Assembly: GCA_016706865.1 (NCBI GenBank)
Contig: JADJIS010000001.1
Span: 310,001-374,000, forward strand
From: Bacteroidota bacterium
Lineage (GTDB): Bacteria; Bacteroidota; Bacteroidia; Chitinophagales; BACL12
Length of the DNA stretch: 64,000 nucleotides
Direction of reading: 5' to 3'
Program-made: the position numbers and the translations under genes
Part shown: positions 1 to 9,389 of the stretch, piece after piece
Position numbering within the stretch: position 1 is the first letter of the stretch
How the letters are laid out: each line of letters opens with the position of its first letter
The notes under the pieces: model-generated
The model's database searches: none
What the model saw: only the letters and a program-made list of their open reading frames with translations
Told to the model about the DNA's origin: nothing

Positions 1-2
1 TG

Positions 3-833
3 TTGTTGGGAGTTAAAACAGAAAACAAAACATTGGAGGAATATACTTTTCAATATAAAAATGCGCCTTTGTATGTTGACAGGAAAGAAGCAATAGAAGC
101 TGTTAGTCAATATCAATATGAGAGTCCAGCTTATCGCCAATTAGTGGAATCAGCTTTATATGATAAACATTGGGCAATACGTCAGTTTGCATTGGATACG
201 CTATTACTCGATGGAAATACATCGCAACAAATTAAAGATAGAATTTTGGATATGGCAAAAACAGATCCAAGAAGTTATGTAAGAGCAAGTGCAATTTATA
301 CTTTACCTGAAATTACAGGTATTAATGCATGGTCGGCCTACGAACAAGCTTTGGGAGATAGTTCATATACAGTGGTAGCTGCAGGTTTATCCTCTATTTA
401 CAACAACGACGAAAAAAAGGGACTGGAACTTGCGCGAAAATATAAAAATGAAGATAACTACAGCCTGAACTATACGGTATTAAATATTTTAGGAATGGGT
501 GGAGATGCTATAGATAATGATTTCTTTCTCCAAAAATTCGCTGAAGCTTCAGGATATGATGCCTACTTTGTTATGATAAATTACGAGCCATATTTGCAAC
601 GTCAAACGGATTCTTATATCATTATAAAAGGAATAGATGCATTAAAAGAAATTGCATCTGATGAAAATAATTTCTGGATGTCGTTTACCGCAAGTGGTAT
701 TATTTCAGGCTTGAAAGGCACCTATGAAACGGCACTTGAAAATGAAACAAATCCGCAAATTCAAAAATCGTTACAGGCAGCAATTGATCATATAAATACA
801 ACAATGGCCGGGTTGGGTACAATTGATTATTAA
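3..833 (+). CDS. C-terminal part of M1-type aminopeptidase (5' end outside window)
   Basis: The frame is open to the window edge and its first codon here is TTG inside the protein, so the gene begins upstream. The visible 276 residues are alpha-helical and HEAT-like: a 'LYVDRKEAIEAV' segment, then repeated pairs such as 'ALYDKHWAIRQFALD' and 'DPRSYVRASAIYTL'. This layout matches the C-terminal helical domain of Bacteroidota M1 metallopeptidases, where a 'PLY-DR-EA' segment precedes HEAT-like repeats. The catalytic HExxH part is not in the window, so the family call rests on this tail alone. Another HEAT-repeat protein cannot be excluded. A strong terminator follows the stop codon. Confidence 0.55.
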   Translation: MLGVKTENKTLEEYTFQYKNAPLYVDRKEAIEAVSQYQYESPAYRQLVESALYDKHWAIRQFALDTLLLDGNTSQQIKDRILDMAKTDPRSYVRASAIYTLPEITGINAWSAYEQALGDSSYTVVAAGLSSIYNNDEKKGLELARKYKNEDNYSLNYTVLNILGMGGDAIDNDFFLQKFAEASGYDAYFVMINYEPYLQRQTDSYIIIKGIDALKEIASDENNFWMSFTASGIISGLKGTYETALENETNPQIQKSLQAAIDHINTTMAGLGTIDY

Positions 834-872
834 TTGTGCTTTTATTGGAAAATTCTTTTTAAATCATTAAAT

Positions 873-923
873 AAAAAGGAGCTGAGTTCCGGAGAAAACC
901 TCCAATACTTAGCTCCTTTTTTT
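873..923 (+). terminator. Rho-independent terminator after the M1 peptidase gene
   Basis: The arms AAAAGGAGCT (873-883) and AGCTCCTTTT (911-921) form a stem with an inner GGAG/CTCC pairing at 891-894 and 900-903, followed by a T run. It lies 40 bp past the stop codon. The A-rich left flank means it could also act on transcripts arriving from the other strand. Confidence 0.8.
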
Positions 924-1026
924 GATATCTTATCAAGTCGAAGCGATCTCACCACTCCCTATTCACTACTCACCAATAGTCAAAATTCAATAGTCAGTAG
1001 TAGGAACTATGGGCTTAAATGAATCT

Positions 1027-1047
1027 ACTCATTACTCATTACTCATT
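1027..1047. repeat. Heptamer ACTCATT x3
   Basis: Three exact tandem copies of ACTCATT occupy the spacer between two convergent genes. The same word recurs at 17701-17714 and, in reverse complement (AATGAGT), at 22676-22696. The text upstream (930-1010: 'AAGTCGAAGC' and 'TAGTGAATAGGG'-like words on the minus strand) also has near matches around 17610-17700. Confidence 0.8.
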
Positions 1048-1098
1048 TCGTGAAGTGTGAATCCTGAGTTTTGAATAAAACTTTTAATTATTCCTAAA

Positions 1099-2916
1099 TC
1101 AAAATGCCTGCATTTCAACCAAACGCGCATACAATCCGTTTTTAGCGATAAGGGCATTATGGTTTCCCCGTTCAACTATTCTTCCTTCCTGCATCACTAT
1201 TATTTCATCAGCGTATTGTATTGTAGATAAGCGATGTGCAATAACAATAGATGTGCGGTTCTTCATTAATTTAAATAAGGCATCCTGCACCAACTTTTCA
1301 TTTTCTGTATCGAGTGAAGAGGTTGCCTCATCCAAAATAAGTATGGGTGGATTTTTATAAATAGCGCGTGCAATGGTAATTCGCTGACGTTCACCTCCGC
1401 TTAATTTAGAACCTCTGTCGCCAATAACAGTTTGATATCCATTTTCCAATCGCATAATAAATTCATGTGCGTTTGCTACTTTAGCTGCTTTAATTACATC
1501 TTCCTCCACAGCGTAATCAATCCCGAATGCGATATTATTATAAACGGTATCATTAAATAAAATAGATTCCTGGGTTACAATTCCCAGTTGATTTCTAAGA
1601 CTGGTTATTCTAAGGTCACGGATATTGTAATCATCGATTAAAATTTCTCCATCCGTTACATCGTGAAATCTTGCCAACAGATCTGCGAAAGTGGATTTTC
1701 CCGATCCGGAAGGACCCACCAAGGCAACCATTTTACCTTTGTCGATCTTAATATTGATATTATTTAAAACCAGATTTTCGGCATATCGGAAACTGACATT
1801 TTTATACTCCACCGCAGCAGTAAATGTTTTAATATTTGTTGCGTGCAGACTTTCTTTAATATTTATTTCCGCATCCATGATACTTTCAATGCGCTCCAGG
1901 GATGCAATTCCGCGCTGAATATAAAAGTATGAATTTGCAACATTTCGTGCAGGCCCAAGCATGTTCGCAAAAACTAAAATATAACCGATAAATATATCCG
2001 CAGTAAAATTATTTTTTCCATCAATAATGATACTTCCACCGTAATACAATAATGCAGCAACTACACAGATACTTAAAAATTCGATTAAAGGACTTGAAAG
2101 TTGCCATCTTCTCAACGCACTGGTTGCAAAATATTCCAATGATTTATTTTCTCTCAGAAATTTTGCTTTTTGATATCGCTCCGCATTAAATGCCTTAATA
2201 ATTCTCAAACCTGAAAGTGATTCTTCAAATAGCGACATTAAATACCCCAATTGATTTTGTTCCTTCTTCGATTTTCTCCTTAAAGATTTTCCTATCCTAC
2301 CAATTACAAAACCTGCAATGGGCAATAAAATAAAAACAAATACGGTGAGCTCCACACTGATCAATAACATAGCAATAAAAAAACACAACATGGTAACAGG
2401 ATCGCGGAATGTAGATTCAAGTGTATTCATGATGCTTGTCTCCACTTCCTTAACATCCGTACTCATTCGGGCTATAATATCCCCTTTGCGCGTTTCGCTG
2501 AAATAGGAAAGTGGCAATTGCAATATTTTATCAAATACTCCCTGACGCAATTCTCTTACAACGCCGGTTCGCAACGGAGCCAAAAAATACAAAGCGAGAT
2601 ATCGAAAAATATTTTTTATAAAAAACATTACCACAACAGAAATACAAACGATCAGAAGTCCTGAAGCTTTTCCGTGAATTGCAACATATTCCGCAAATTG
2701 ATAATTAAAATAACCCATTAGTTCCTTCAGATTCCAGCTTAGTTCAGGTTTATCTGTAGGTGGCTTCACCATGTCAAAAATTATTTGAAGGAAAGGGATC
2801 ACCATCAAAATAGAAAAAAGGTTAAAAAATGCGTAGAAGAGATTAAATATAAAATTGAGTATTGCGTAGCGTTTAAACCGCCCAACATATTTTAAAATCC
2901 TAAGGTAACTTTTCAT
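1099..2916 (-). CDS. MsbA-like ABC exporter (fused membrane and ATPase domains)
   Basis: This is a half-size ABC exporter of about 605 aa. A six-helix transmembrane domain (about residues 15-320, with 'RKGDIIARMSTDVKEVE' in the coupling region) precedes an ATPase domain. The ATPase domain has Walker A 'GPSGSGKST', signature 'LSGGERQR', Walker B 'ILILDEATSSLD' and H-loop 'IAHRLSTI'. The arrangement is that of the MsbA/lipid-flippase group, which moves lipid A or other amphiphiles across the inner membrane as a homodimer. The substrate is not readable from sequence. I chose the ATG at 2916 over an in-frame TTG four codons upstream. It is divergent from rbfA, with a 134-bp shared spacer. Confidence 0.85.
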   Translation of the reverse strand: MKSYLRILKYVGRFKRYAILNFIFNLFYAFFNLFSILMVIPFLQIIFDMVKPPTDKPELSWNLKELMGYFNYQFAEYVAIHGKASGLLIVCISVVVMFFIKNIFRYLALYFLAPLRTGVVRELRQGVFDKILQLPLSYFSETRKGDIIARMSTDVKEVETSIMNTLESTFRDPVTMLCFFIAMLLISVELTVFVFILLPIAGFVIGRIGKSLRRKSKKEQNQLGYLMSLFEESLSGLRIIKAFNAERYQKAKFLRENKSLEYFATSALRRWQLSSPLIEFLSICVVAALLYYGGSIIIDGKNNFTADIFIGYILVFANMLGPARNVANSYFYIQRGIASLERIESIMDAEINIKESLHATNIKTFTAAVEYKNVSFRYAENLVLNNINIKIDKGKMVALVGPSGSGKSTFADLLARFHDVTDGEILIDDYNIRDLRITSLRNQLGIVTQESILFNDTVYNNIAFGIDYAVEEDVIKAAKVANAHEFIMRLENGYQTVIGDRGSKLSGGERQRITIARAIYKNPPILILDEATSSLDTENEKLVQDALFKLMKNRTSIVIAHRLSTIQYADEIIVMQEGRIVERGNHNALIAKNGLYARLVEMQAF

Positions 2917-3050
2917 ATGGCTGCACAAATTTACAAAAACTACAGTTCGGGCACTTTTGAAGCATTAGGAGCCCGAAAGGAAGGAAATCAGGTATCTGGA
3001 ATGATTTTCCTTATACATCTATGCCATAAACGACGTAACTTAGCATCATT

Positions 3051-3422
3051 ATGGACAGCAGGAGGCAAAAAAAGATGGGGCAGCTTATTCAGGAAGAAAT
3101 GGGCAGCTTTTTACAGCGCGAAGGAGCAAATTATTATGGAAATAAATTTGTTACGGTTACCCAGGCTTCCATAACTCCGGATCTTCAGGATTGCAGAATA
3201 TTTATTTCAGTATTTGGCGATCCCGCAATTGGGGAACAAGTAGTGGAAAGTCTGAATAAAAATGGAGGAGATATCAGAAGGAGATTTGGGCAGATCATGC
3301 GCAATTCGTTGCGTATAATCCCACACATTCAGTTTTTCCTTGACGACACCCTCGAAAATGTTTTCCGCCTAGAAGAAATTTTCAAAAAAACGCAGGAAGA
3401 TAAAAATAAAGACCCTGAATGA
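3051..3422 (+). CDS. rbfA: Ribosome-binding factor A
   Basis: The 123-aa protein has the RbfA KH-like layout: an N-terminal helix 'QKKMGQLIQEEMGSFLQ', the strand 'VTVTQASITPDLQDCRIFISV', and the C-terminal 'RIIPHIQFFLDDTLENV', which matches the family's 'P-L-F--D' strand. RbfA binds the 30S subunit and assists late 16S rRNA 5'-end maturation and cold adaptation. Its stop overlaps the start of the downstream permease gene (ATGA), so the two are cotranscribed and probably translationally coupled. Confidence 0.9.
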   Translation: MDSRRQKKMGQLIQEEMGSFLQREGANYYGNKFVTVTQASITPDLQDCRIFISVFGDPAIGEQVVESLNKNGGDIRRRFGQIMRNSLRIIPHIQFFLDDTLENVFRLEEIFKKTQEDKNKDPE

Positions 3423-4663
3423 AATTTACTTTCCGGATAGCCTGGCGATATATTTTTTCAAAAAAATCAACAAATGCCATCAATATTATTTCAGGCATTT
3501 CCATGACCGGAATTATTATTGGTTCTGCATCGTTAATTATAGTTCTTTCTGCATTTAATGGTTTCGAAAATCTTGTCGACAGACTTTATAGTACTTTTTA
3601 TCCTGATATTACTATAAGTGCAGCCAAAGGAAAGGTATTTGTAATGGACAGTTCTAAAATTGCACAAATTCAAAATATTGAAGGTGTAGAATATATTTCC
3701 AAAACTTTGGAAGAAAATGTATTGCTTGCTTATAATAAACAAGAACATATTGCCACTATCAAAGGAGTGGATACCATTTATAAATATGTGACCGCTGTTG
3801 ACGACAGCGTGTACTACGGCGATTATATTTTAGATTATAACTATTTAAATTACACACTCAATTGTGCTGTATTAGGCTCCGGAGTTGCATCTACACTGAA
3901 TGTGAGTCTGGGTTTAGACTATCCTGCCATTCAAATATTCATGCCGCGAAGAGGATCAAAACCGTCAGCAAATCCCCGAAACACCTTTATACAAAAGGGT
4001 ATTCAGCCGATGGGAGTTTTTCGTATACAACAGGAATTCGACAGTAAATATGTAATTACCTCCTTGGGATTTATCAGTGAATTACTTGAATACTCGAATG
4101 GAGAGATCAGCACGCTCGAAATAAAAACATCAGATAAAAAAAATGTGAACGAGATCATTGAAAAGATTCAACTCATTATTGGAGAAGATTATATAATCAA
4201 AAACAGATTCATGCAAAATGAATTTTTATATCGAGTAATGAAAACAGAAAAATGGGCCGTGTACTTTATTCTCACATTCATATTTATTATCGCAGCATTT
4301 AATATGATAGGATCTATTGCAATGTTGGTTATTGATAAAAAAAAGGATATCGGAATCTTGCGTTCATTGGGAGCTTCGGAAAAAACGATAAGAAATATCT
4401 TTTTTTTTCAGGGTGTTTTACAAACCCTGGTTAGTATAACTATAGGTTTTACTATTGCATCCATTTTGTGTGTCCTTCAAATGAAATACGGATTTATAAC
4501 AATTCCGGGTCAGGGCACTTTTGTAGTTACTGCTTATCCTATTGCATTGGAATGGAAAGATTACCTAAATGTTTTTTTAACGGTATTTGTTATCGGGAGT
4601 ATAGCTTCCTATTTCCCGGCTTATATGGCAGCACGCCAAAAGTGGTTATTCAAACAAGAATAA
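3419..4663 (+). CDS. FtsX-like ABC permease (LolC/LolE type)
   Basis: The 414-aa protein has the LolC/E topology. One N-terminal membrane segment lies near residues 20-45 ('NIISGISMTGIIIGSASLIIVLSAFNG'-like), followed by a large periplasmic MacB-like domain and then three C-terminal membrane helices. The FtsX-family motif 'KKDIGILRSLGASEKTIRNIF' lies before the second helix and is typical of the permease that extracts lipoproteins from the inner membrane. No ATPase partner lies next to it, which is common in Bacteroidota. Start ATG overlaps the rbfA stop. Confidence 0.8.
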   Translation: MKFTFRIAWRYIFSKKSTNAINIISGISMTGIIIGSASLIIVLSAFNGFENLVDRLYSTFYPDITISAAKGKVFVMDSSKIAQIQNIEGVEYISKTLEENVLLAYNKQEHIATIKGVDTIYKYVTAVDDSVYYGDYILDYNYLNYTLNCAVLGSGVASTLNVSLGLDYPAIQIFMPRRGSKPSANPRNTFIQKGIQPMGVFRIQQEFDSKYVITSLGFISELLEYSNGEISTLEIKTSDKKNVNEIIEKIQLIIGEDYIIKNRFMQNEFLYRVMKTEKWAVYFILTFIFIIAAFNMIGSIAMLVIDKKKDIGILRSLGASEKTIRNIFFFQGVLQTLVSITIGFTIASILCVLQMKYGFITIPGQGTFVVTAYPIALEWKDYLNVFLTVFVIGSIASYFPAYMAARQKWLFKQE

Positions 4664-4688
4664 TGAAAAAATGAAAAATGAAAGAAAA

Positions 4689-4744
4689 GGAATGAAGGAA
4701 TGAAGGAATGAAGGAATGAAAGAATGAAAGAATGAAAGAATGAA
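4689..4744. repeat. Octamer RGAATGAA x7
   Basis: Four GGAATGAA units are followed by three AGAATGAA units in perfect tandem, just after the permease stop codon. Copies of the same octamer flank a palindrome at 13965-13996 and 14054-14077. The array lies between genes pointing toward each other. Confidence 0.9.
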
Positions 4745-4807
4745 GTCAACGGCCTAATATTAATCAGACCCCTCTAACTACTAAATACTATATACTACAT
4801 ACTCCTT

Positions 4808-5578
4808 TTAGTTGCCAAACTCATTTTCCTCTAGATCATGTTTTTCCTTTTTTTTACGGGCATTTGCTTTCATACGAAGGTTAAGCATTTCTACTAAAAC
4901 AGAGAATCCCATCGCGACATAGATATACCCTTTTTCAACGTGTCCACCCCATCCTTCAATCAATAAGCTTACACCTATCATCACCAAAAATGATAGTGCC
5001 AGCATTTTAACAGTTGGATGTTTTTGGACAAAATTGCTTATCGGATCTGCTGCGAACAGCATTATAATAACAGCAATTATTACGGAAAGTATCATAACGA
5101 TCACCATTTCAGGTTCAACCATTCCTACGGCGGTGATAACTGAATCCAGGGAAAAAACGATATCAAGGATCAAAATCTGAACAATTATTGATACAAAGGA
5201 GGGTCTTTTAATATTTGGATTATTTTCATGATCCACGCCTTCAATTTTTTCATGAATTTCTGTGGTTGCCTTATATATGAGGAATAATCCACCCAGCAAC
5301 AATACAATATCCCTCCCCGATATACCGTGGTTTAAAATACTGAACAGATCCTCTTCCAGACCCAATATCCAACTCAGCGATAATAATAACAAAATTCTTG
5401 TGATCATTGCCAGCGCCAAACCTATTCTGCGGGCTTTGCGTTGCTGTTCCAAAGGTAACTTGGTTGATAGGATAGATATAAATACAATATTGTCGATACC
5501 CAAAACTATTTCCAAAACGGTAAGTGTAAGTAAAGCAATCCAGGCATCAGCTTGAGCAAATATTGTAAAATCCATCAT
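4808..5578 (-). CDS. TerC family integral membrane protein
   Basis: The 256-aa protein has about seven hydrophobic segments and the two hallmark TerC motifs: 'LEIVLGIDNIVFISIL' near residue 25 and 'LDIVFSLDSVITAVGMV' near residue 145. Each carries acidic residues inside a membrane helix. The family is tied to tellurite resistance and, in characterised members, to Mn(II) efflux coupled to exoenzyme metallation. A charged lysine-rich tail ends the protein. Two consecutive ATG codons are possible starts. It has no operon partner. Confidence 0.85.
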   Translation of the reverse strand: MMDFTIFAQADAWIALLTLTVLEIVLGIDNIVFISILSTKLPLEQQRKARRIGLALAMITRILLLLSLSWILGLEEDLFSILNHGISGRDIVLLLGGLFLIYKATTEIHEKIEGVDHENNPNIKRPSFVSIIVQILILDIVFSLDSVITAVGMVEPEMVIVMILSVIIAVIIMLFAADPISNFVQKHPTVKMLALSFLVMIGVSLLIEGWGGHVEKGYIYVAMGFSVLVEMLNLRMKANARKKKEKHDLEENEFGN

Positions 5579-5962
5579 TTTTTGTTATTTGTGGTGCAAA
5601 AATCCATCATAAATTCCGCTTATGCAAGGGGGATGCGTGACAAAGGACATAGGACACAGGACATAGGACAAAAAAACTTCGATCTCACTTTGTTTTTCTT
5701 TGCCCATTTTCCTTGCCCAACGTTAAATCCTGTTTTCTGATTCTTGTGTCTAATTTTTATCTGTCAGTTAGACCCTCCTAGGCCGAGGGCCTCTCGTGAA
5801 TCATTAATCCAAATCCCATCGTTTGTTTTCCTATGTCCCCTTTCCCTTGTCCTATGTCAAGTCCATTGTCCTGTGTCCTGTGTCCTGTGTCCTTTCTACA
5901 GTCCTGATTCTTGATACCCGATACCTGATACCTGATACCATTTAGTAATTTAGAGCGGAATT
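5579..5962. repeat. Gene-free spacer with three period-7 repeat arrays
   Basis: This 384-bp divergent spacer holds no convincing gene. It contains GGACAYA x4 (5645-5672), the reverse-complement family TGTCCTG/T x4 (5867-5894, with looser TCCTATG copies from 5828), and GATACCY x4 (5913-5940). All have a 7-bp period. The first two arrays are inverted relative to each other and could pair. The last array ends only 23 bp before the acs start codon, so it would lie in the acs leader or promoter. Confidence 0.85.
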
Positions 5963-7876
5963 ATGATGCAAAAAATTAAAACACCTGAAGAATTTCGATC
6001 TGCTTATCAGTTTAGTGTGGAAAATCCGGAGGCATTTTGGGCGGGAATTGCGGAGGAATTTGTTTGGAAAAAAAAATGGGAAACCGTATTGCAATGGAAT
6101 TTTAAGGAGCCTGATATTAAATGGTTCATAAATGGAAAATTAAATATTACAGAAAATTGTCTCGATAGATGGGCAAAAATTCACCCTGAAAAAATCGCAA
6201 TTATTTGGGAGCCGAATCAACCGGAAGAAGAAAATATTAAGATCACCTATGCAGAATTGCTTAACAGCGTTTGCAAATTCTCCAATGCATTAATTAATCA
6301 GGGAATACAAAAGGGCGACCGAATTTGTATTTATATGCCCATGATCCCTGAGCTTGTAATTGCCGTGTTAGCTTGTGCAAGAGTTGGGGCAATTCATTCT
6401 GTTGTTTTCGCAGGATTTTCTGCTCAATCATTATCAGAAAGAATAAATGATTCGCAATGTAAAATGGTGATTTGCAGCGATGGTGCATTTCGCGGAAATA
6501 AATTAATCGACATTAAAAATGTTGTGGATGAAGCAGTTTCAAATTGTAATTCCATTGAAAAAGTGATCGTAAAAAAAAGAACCAATTCTATTATTACCTG
6601 GAATAATAAAATTGATCTTTTGTGGGAGGATGCGATAGAAAACATGTCTGATAAATTCACCGCTGCCGAAATGGATTCCGAAGACCCCCTGTTTATTTTA
6701 TATACCAGTGGATCAACGGGCAAACCAAAAGGTGTTGTTCATTCCATTGGAGGATATATGATCTATACTGCCTATACTTTTTTAAATGTATTTCAGTATG
6801 AGAAAAATGATATTTATTGGTGCACTGCAGATATTGGATGGATAACAGGACATTCTTATTTAATTTACGGTCCTCTGTTAAATGGCGCCACATCATTATT
6901 ATTTGAGGGTATTCCAACCTTTCCTGATGCAGGCAGATTCTGGAGCACAATTGATAAATACAAAGTAAACATTTTTTATACCGCACCAACAGCTATCCGA
7001 TCGTTAATGGTTTATGGAGATAAATTTATTGAACCTTATAATTTAAGTTCTTTAAAAACTTTAGGAACTGTTGGCGAACCCATTAATGAAGAAGCCTGGC
7101 ATTGGTATCATGAAAAGATCGGAAGAAACACTTGCCCGATAGTGGACACCTGGTGGCAGACAGAAACAGGTGGTATATTAATTTCCAGTATTGCTAATGT
7201 TACACCTTCCATTCCAAGCGTTGCAAGTTTACCTTTACCTGGTATTCAACCCATAATTGTAGACACCTCCGGTAACGAATTAACAGAGCTGGTAGCAGAA
7301 GGCTTGTTGTGTATTAAATTTCCATGGCCATCAATTATTCGCACAACTTATAATGATCATGAAAGATGCAGATTAAATTATTTTTCTCATTTTAAAGATC
7401 TCTATTTTACCGGCGATGGTTGTAAACGCGATGCAAATGGAAATTACCGAATTATAGGACGTGTTGACGATGTAATAAATGTTTCCGGTCACCGCATTGG
7501 CACTGCGGAAGTGGAAAATGCCATTAATGAACATCCGGAGGTAATTGAAAGTGCCGTTGTTGCATATCCACATGATATTAAAGGACAAGGTATTTATGCA
7601 TTTGTGATTTGCGATAAACAAATATTGGATGCAGATAAATTGCGTTTGGAAATAAGAGATGTTGTGGTAAAAATGATAGGTGCCATAGCTCGTCCTGATA
7701 AAATTCAAATTGTTTCGGGATTGCCAAAAACAAGAAGTGGTAAAATTATGCGCAGAATTTTAAGAAAGATCGCGGAAGGGGAATCACATAATTTAGGAGA
7801 TATTTCCACTCTGCTAGATCCGGGTGTGGTGGAAGAAATTAAAAACGGATATCAACAGTTCGCCATTGAAAAATAA
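5963..7876 (+). CDS. acs: Acetyl-CoA synthetase (AMP-forming)
   Basis: The 637-aa adenylate-forming enzyme makes acetyl-CoA from acetate, ATP and CoA through acetyl-AMP. Visible motifs are the P-loop 'YTSGSTGKPKGVVH' near residue 250, 'WWQTETGG' near 395, the 'YFTGDG' hinge region near 480, and the C-terminal 'LPKTRSGKIMRR', whose lysine is the catalytic and acetylation-regulated residue of Acs. Length fits the family. Two ATG codons are adjacent at the start (5963 and 5966). The DinB-fold gene follows after 16 bp, so they probably share a transcript. Confidence 0.93.
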   Translation: MMQKIKTPEEFRSAYQFSVENPEAFWAGIAEEFVWKKKWETVLQWNFKEPDIKWFINGKLNITENCLDRWAKIHPEKIAIIWEPNQPEEENIKITYAELLNSVCKFSNALINQGIQKGDRICIYMPMIPELVIAVLACARVGAIHSVVFAGFSAQSLSERINDSQCKMVICSDGAFRGNKLIDIKNVVDEAVSNCNSIEKVIVKKRTNSIITWNNKIDLLWEDAIENMSDKFTAAEMDSEDPLFILYTSGSTGKPKGVVHSIGGYMIYTAYTFLNVFQYEKNDIYWCTADIGWITGHSYLIYGPLLNGATSLLFEGIPTFPDAGRFWSTIDKYKVNIFYTAPTAIRSLMVYGDKFIEPYNLSSLKTLGTVGEPINEEAWHWYHEKIGRNTCPIVDTWWQTETGGILISSIANVTPSIPSVASLPLPGIQPIIVDTSGNELTELVAEGLLCIKFPWPSIIRTTYNDHERCRLNYFSHFKDLYFTGDGCKRDANGNYRIIGRVDDVINVSGHRIGTAEVENAINEHPEVIESAVVAYPHDIKGQGIYAFVICDKQILDADKLRLEIRDVVVKMIGAIARPDKIQIVSGLPKTRSGKIMRRILRKIAEGESHNLGDISTLLDPGVVEEIKNGYQQFAIEK

Positions 7877-7892
7877 TTAAAAAATAAATAAT

Positions 7893-8336
7893 ATGATACA
7901 ATCATTAAAAGAAGTATATCTTAAAAATTTGAATTCTCTTATGACTGAAATAAGTTTATATAATTCAGAAGAGGATATTTGGAGAGTGGAACCCGGAATT
8001 TTAAATTCTGCAGGAAATCTTACCTTACATCTGATGGGAAATTTAAATTTTTTTATTGGAACATATTTAGGTGATACAGGTTATGTGCGCGACCGCGACA
8101 GAGAATTTTCTGATAAAGATATTCCAAAACTTCAACTGATGAACGACCTGAATGAAACGATAAATATGCTGGACGTAACTTTATCCAATTTATCTGATGA
8201 AGCCCTTCTTCAGGTATATCCAACTGATAAATTCGGCGAAGGAAAAACAAACGCTTATATACTTACTTATTTACTGGCTCATTTCAACTATCATCTGGGT
8301 CAGATAAATTATCACAGAAGATTGTTGAGTAAATAA
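7893..8336 (+). CDS. DinB-fold / DUF1572-like protein
   Basis: The 147-aa four-helix-bundle protein has histidines placed as in metal-binding DinB/YfiT-like proteins: 'LHLMGNL' in helix 2 and 'HFNYHLGQINYHRRLL' in helix 4. Members bind a divalent metal and many are thiol-dependent transferases, but this protein's substrate is unknown. It is downstream of acs (16 bp) and upstream of the ROK kinase gene (24 bp) on the same strand, suggesting a three-gene unit that ends at the terminator at 9333-9375. Confidence 0.75.
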   Translation: MIQSLKEVYLKNLNSLMTEISLYNSEEDIWRVEPGILNSAGNLTLHLMGNLNFFIGTYLGDTGYVRDRDREFSDKDIPKLQLMNDLNETINMLDVTLSNLSDEALLQVYPTDKFGEGKTNAYILTYLLAHFNYHLGQINYHRRLLSK

Positions 8337-8360
8337 TTAATTTTAGCCGAAATTATCTAT

Positions 8361-9308
8361 ATGCAGGATGTAGTTTTAGGAGTTGACATTGGAGGAACCG
8401 GGATTAAATTCGGTTTAGTTACCCGAAAAGGAGAAATTTTAATTTCCGACAAGGTAAAAACCAAGGGTTATCCCAACCCCGAAAAACTACCAAAAGATCT
8501 TTTTAAATGGGCGAATAAAGAATGCGCTCATTTAGATCTAAATCTAATTGGAGTTGGAATAGGCACTCCCAATGGCAATTACTACACAGGTACTATTGAT
8601 TTTGCACCTAATTTGCCTTGGACGGGAGTAATTCCTCTTAAAAAGTATTTTGAAAAAATATTTTCATTACCAGTAGCATTAACTAATGATGCAAAAGCTG
8701 CTGCAATGGGTGAAATGTATTACGGAGCAGCGGAGGGTATGAAAGATTATTTATTCATTACACTGGGCACAGGTTTGGGCAGCGGAATTGTGGTAGCAGG
8801 TAATATTGTTTATGGATACGATAGTCTTGCAGGAGAACTTGGCCATACTATAGTTTATAGAAATGGACGGGAATGCCCCTGTGGAAGAAGAGGTTGTTTG
8901 GAACAATATGTAAGCGCTCCGGGAATTGTAAAAACCTATTACGAATTATTGCGCAACCAAAATCTGGATGAATTCAGAACCAGTTTGGGAAATATGATAG
9001 ATAGCGCTGAAGTTTGTAAAAAAGCATTGGAGGGCGATTCCATTGCATTGGAAGCATTTAAAAAAACCGGAGAGATACTTGGATTTGCTCTCGCCAATTC
9101 AGTTTGTTATACCCGACCTGAAAAAATATTTTTATTCGGTGGTTTAGCACAGGCGGGAGAACTAATATTTAAACCAACTATCGAAAGTTTTGAAAATTAT
9201 TTATTGCCAATCTATAAAAATAAAATTCCTGTACTTCCATCCGGATTGAAAGAAAACGAAGCAGCAATTTTAGGAAGCGCATCACTTATCTGGAATGAAT
9301 TGAAATAA
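8361..9308 (+). CDS. ROK family sugar kinase (glucokinase-like)
   Basis: The 315-aa protein has the N-terminal ATP-binding 'GVDIGGTGIKFGLV', the sugar-binding 'LTNDAKAAAMGE' and 'GTGLGSGIV', and the ROK zinc motif 'CPCGRRGCLEQY' near residue 172, with the preceding 'GELGHTIV' supplying the zinc histidine. These mark a kinase of glucose or a related hexose/N-acetylhexosamine, not a ROK repressor, since no helix-turn-helix precedes the kinase domain. The exact sugar cannot be read. It is the last gene before a strong terminator. Confidence 0.85.
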   Translation: MQDVVLGVDIGGTGIKFGLVTRKGEILISDKVKTKGYPNPEKLPKDLFKWANKECAHLDLNLIGVGIGTPNGNYYTGTIDFAPNLPWTGVIPLKKYFEKIFSLPVALTNDAKAAAMGEMYYGAAEGMKDYLFITLGTGLGSGIVVAGNIVYGYDSLAGELGHTIVYRNGRECPCGRRGCLEQYVSAPGIVKTYYELLRNQNLDEFRTSLGNMIDSAEVCKKALEGDSIALEAFKKTGEILGFALANSVCYTRPEKIFLFGGLAQAGELIFKPTIESFENYLLPIYKNKIPVLPSGLKENEAAILGSASLIWNELK

Positions 9309-9332
9309 TTTTCCTATCAATTACCTAAATAA

Positions 9333-9375
9333 AAATACCCCGCTGCTAATGCTTTACATTATAAGCGGGGTATTT
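9333..9375. terminator. Bidirectional terminator between convergent genes
   Basis: The 12-bp arms AAATACCCCGCT (9333-9344) and AGCGGGGTATTT (9364-9375) are perfect inverted repeats. The hairpin lies between the convergent ROK kinase and SGNH-like genes and can serve both. Confidence 0.85.
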
Positions 9376-9389
9376 CATTAATCAATTAT

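Noticed and set aside
834..1022. 62-aa open frame after the M1 peptidase gene
   Set aside because: It starts right at the stop codon and reads through the terminator hairpin and spacer repeats.
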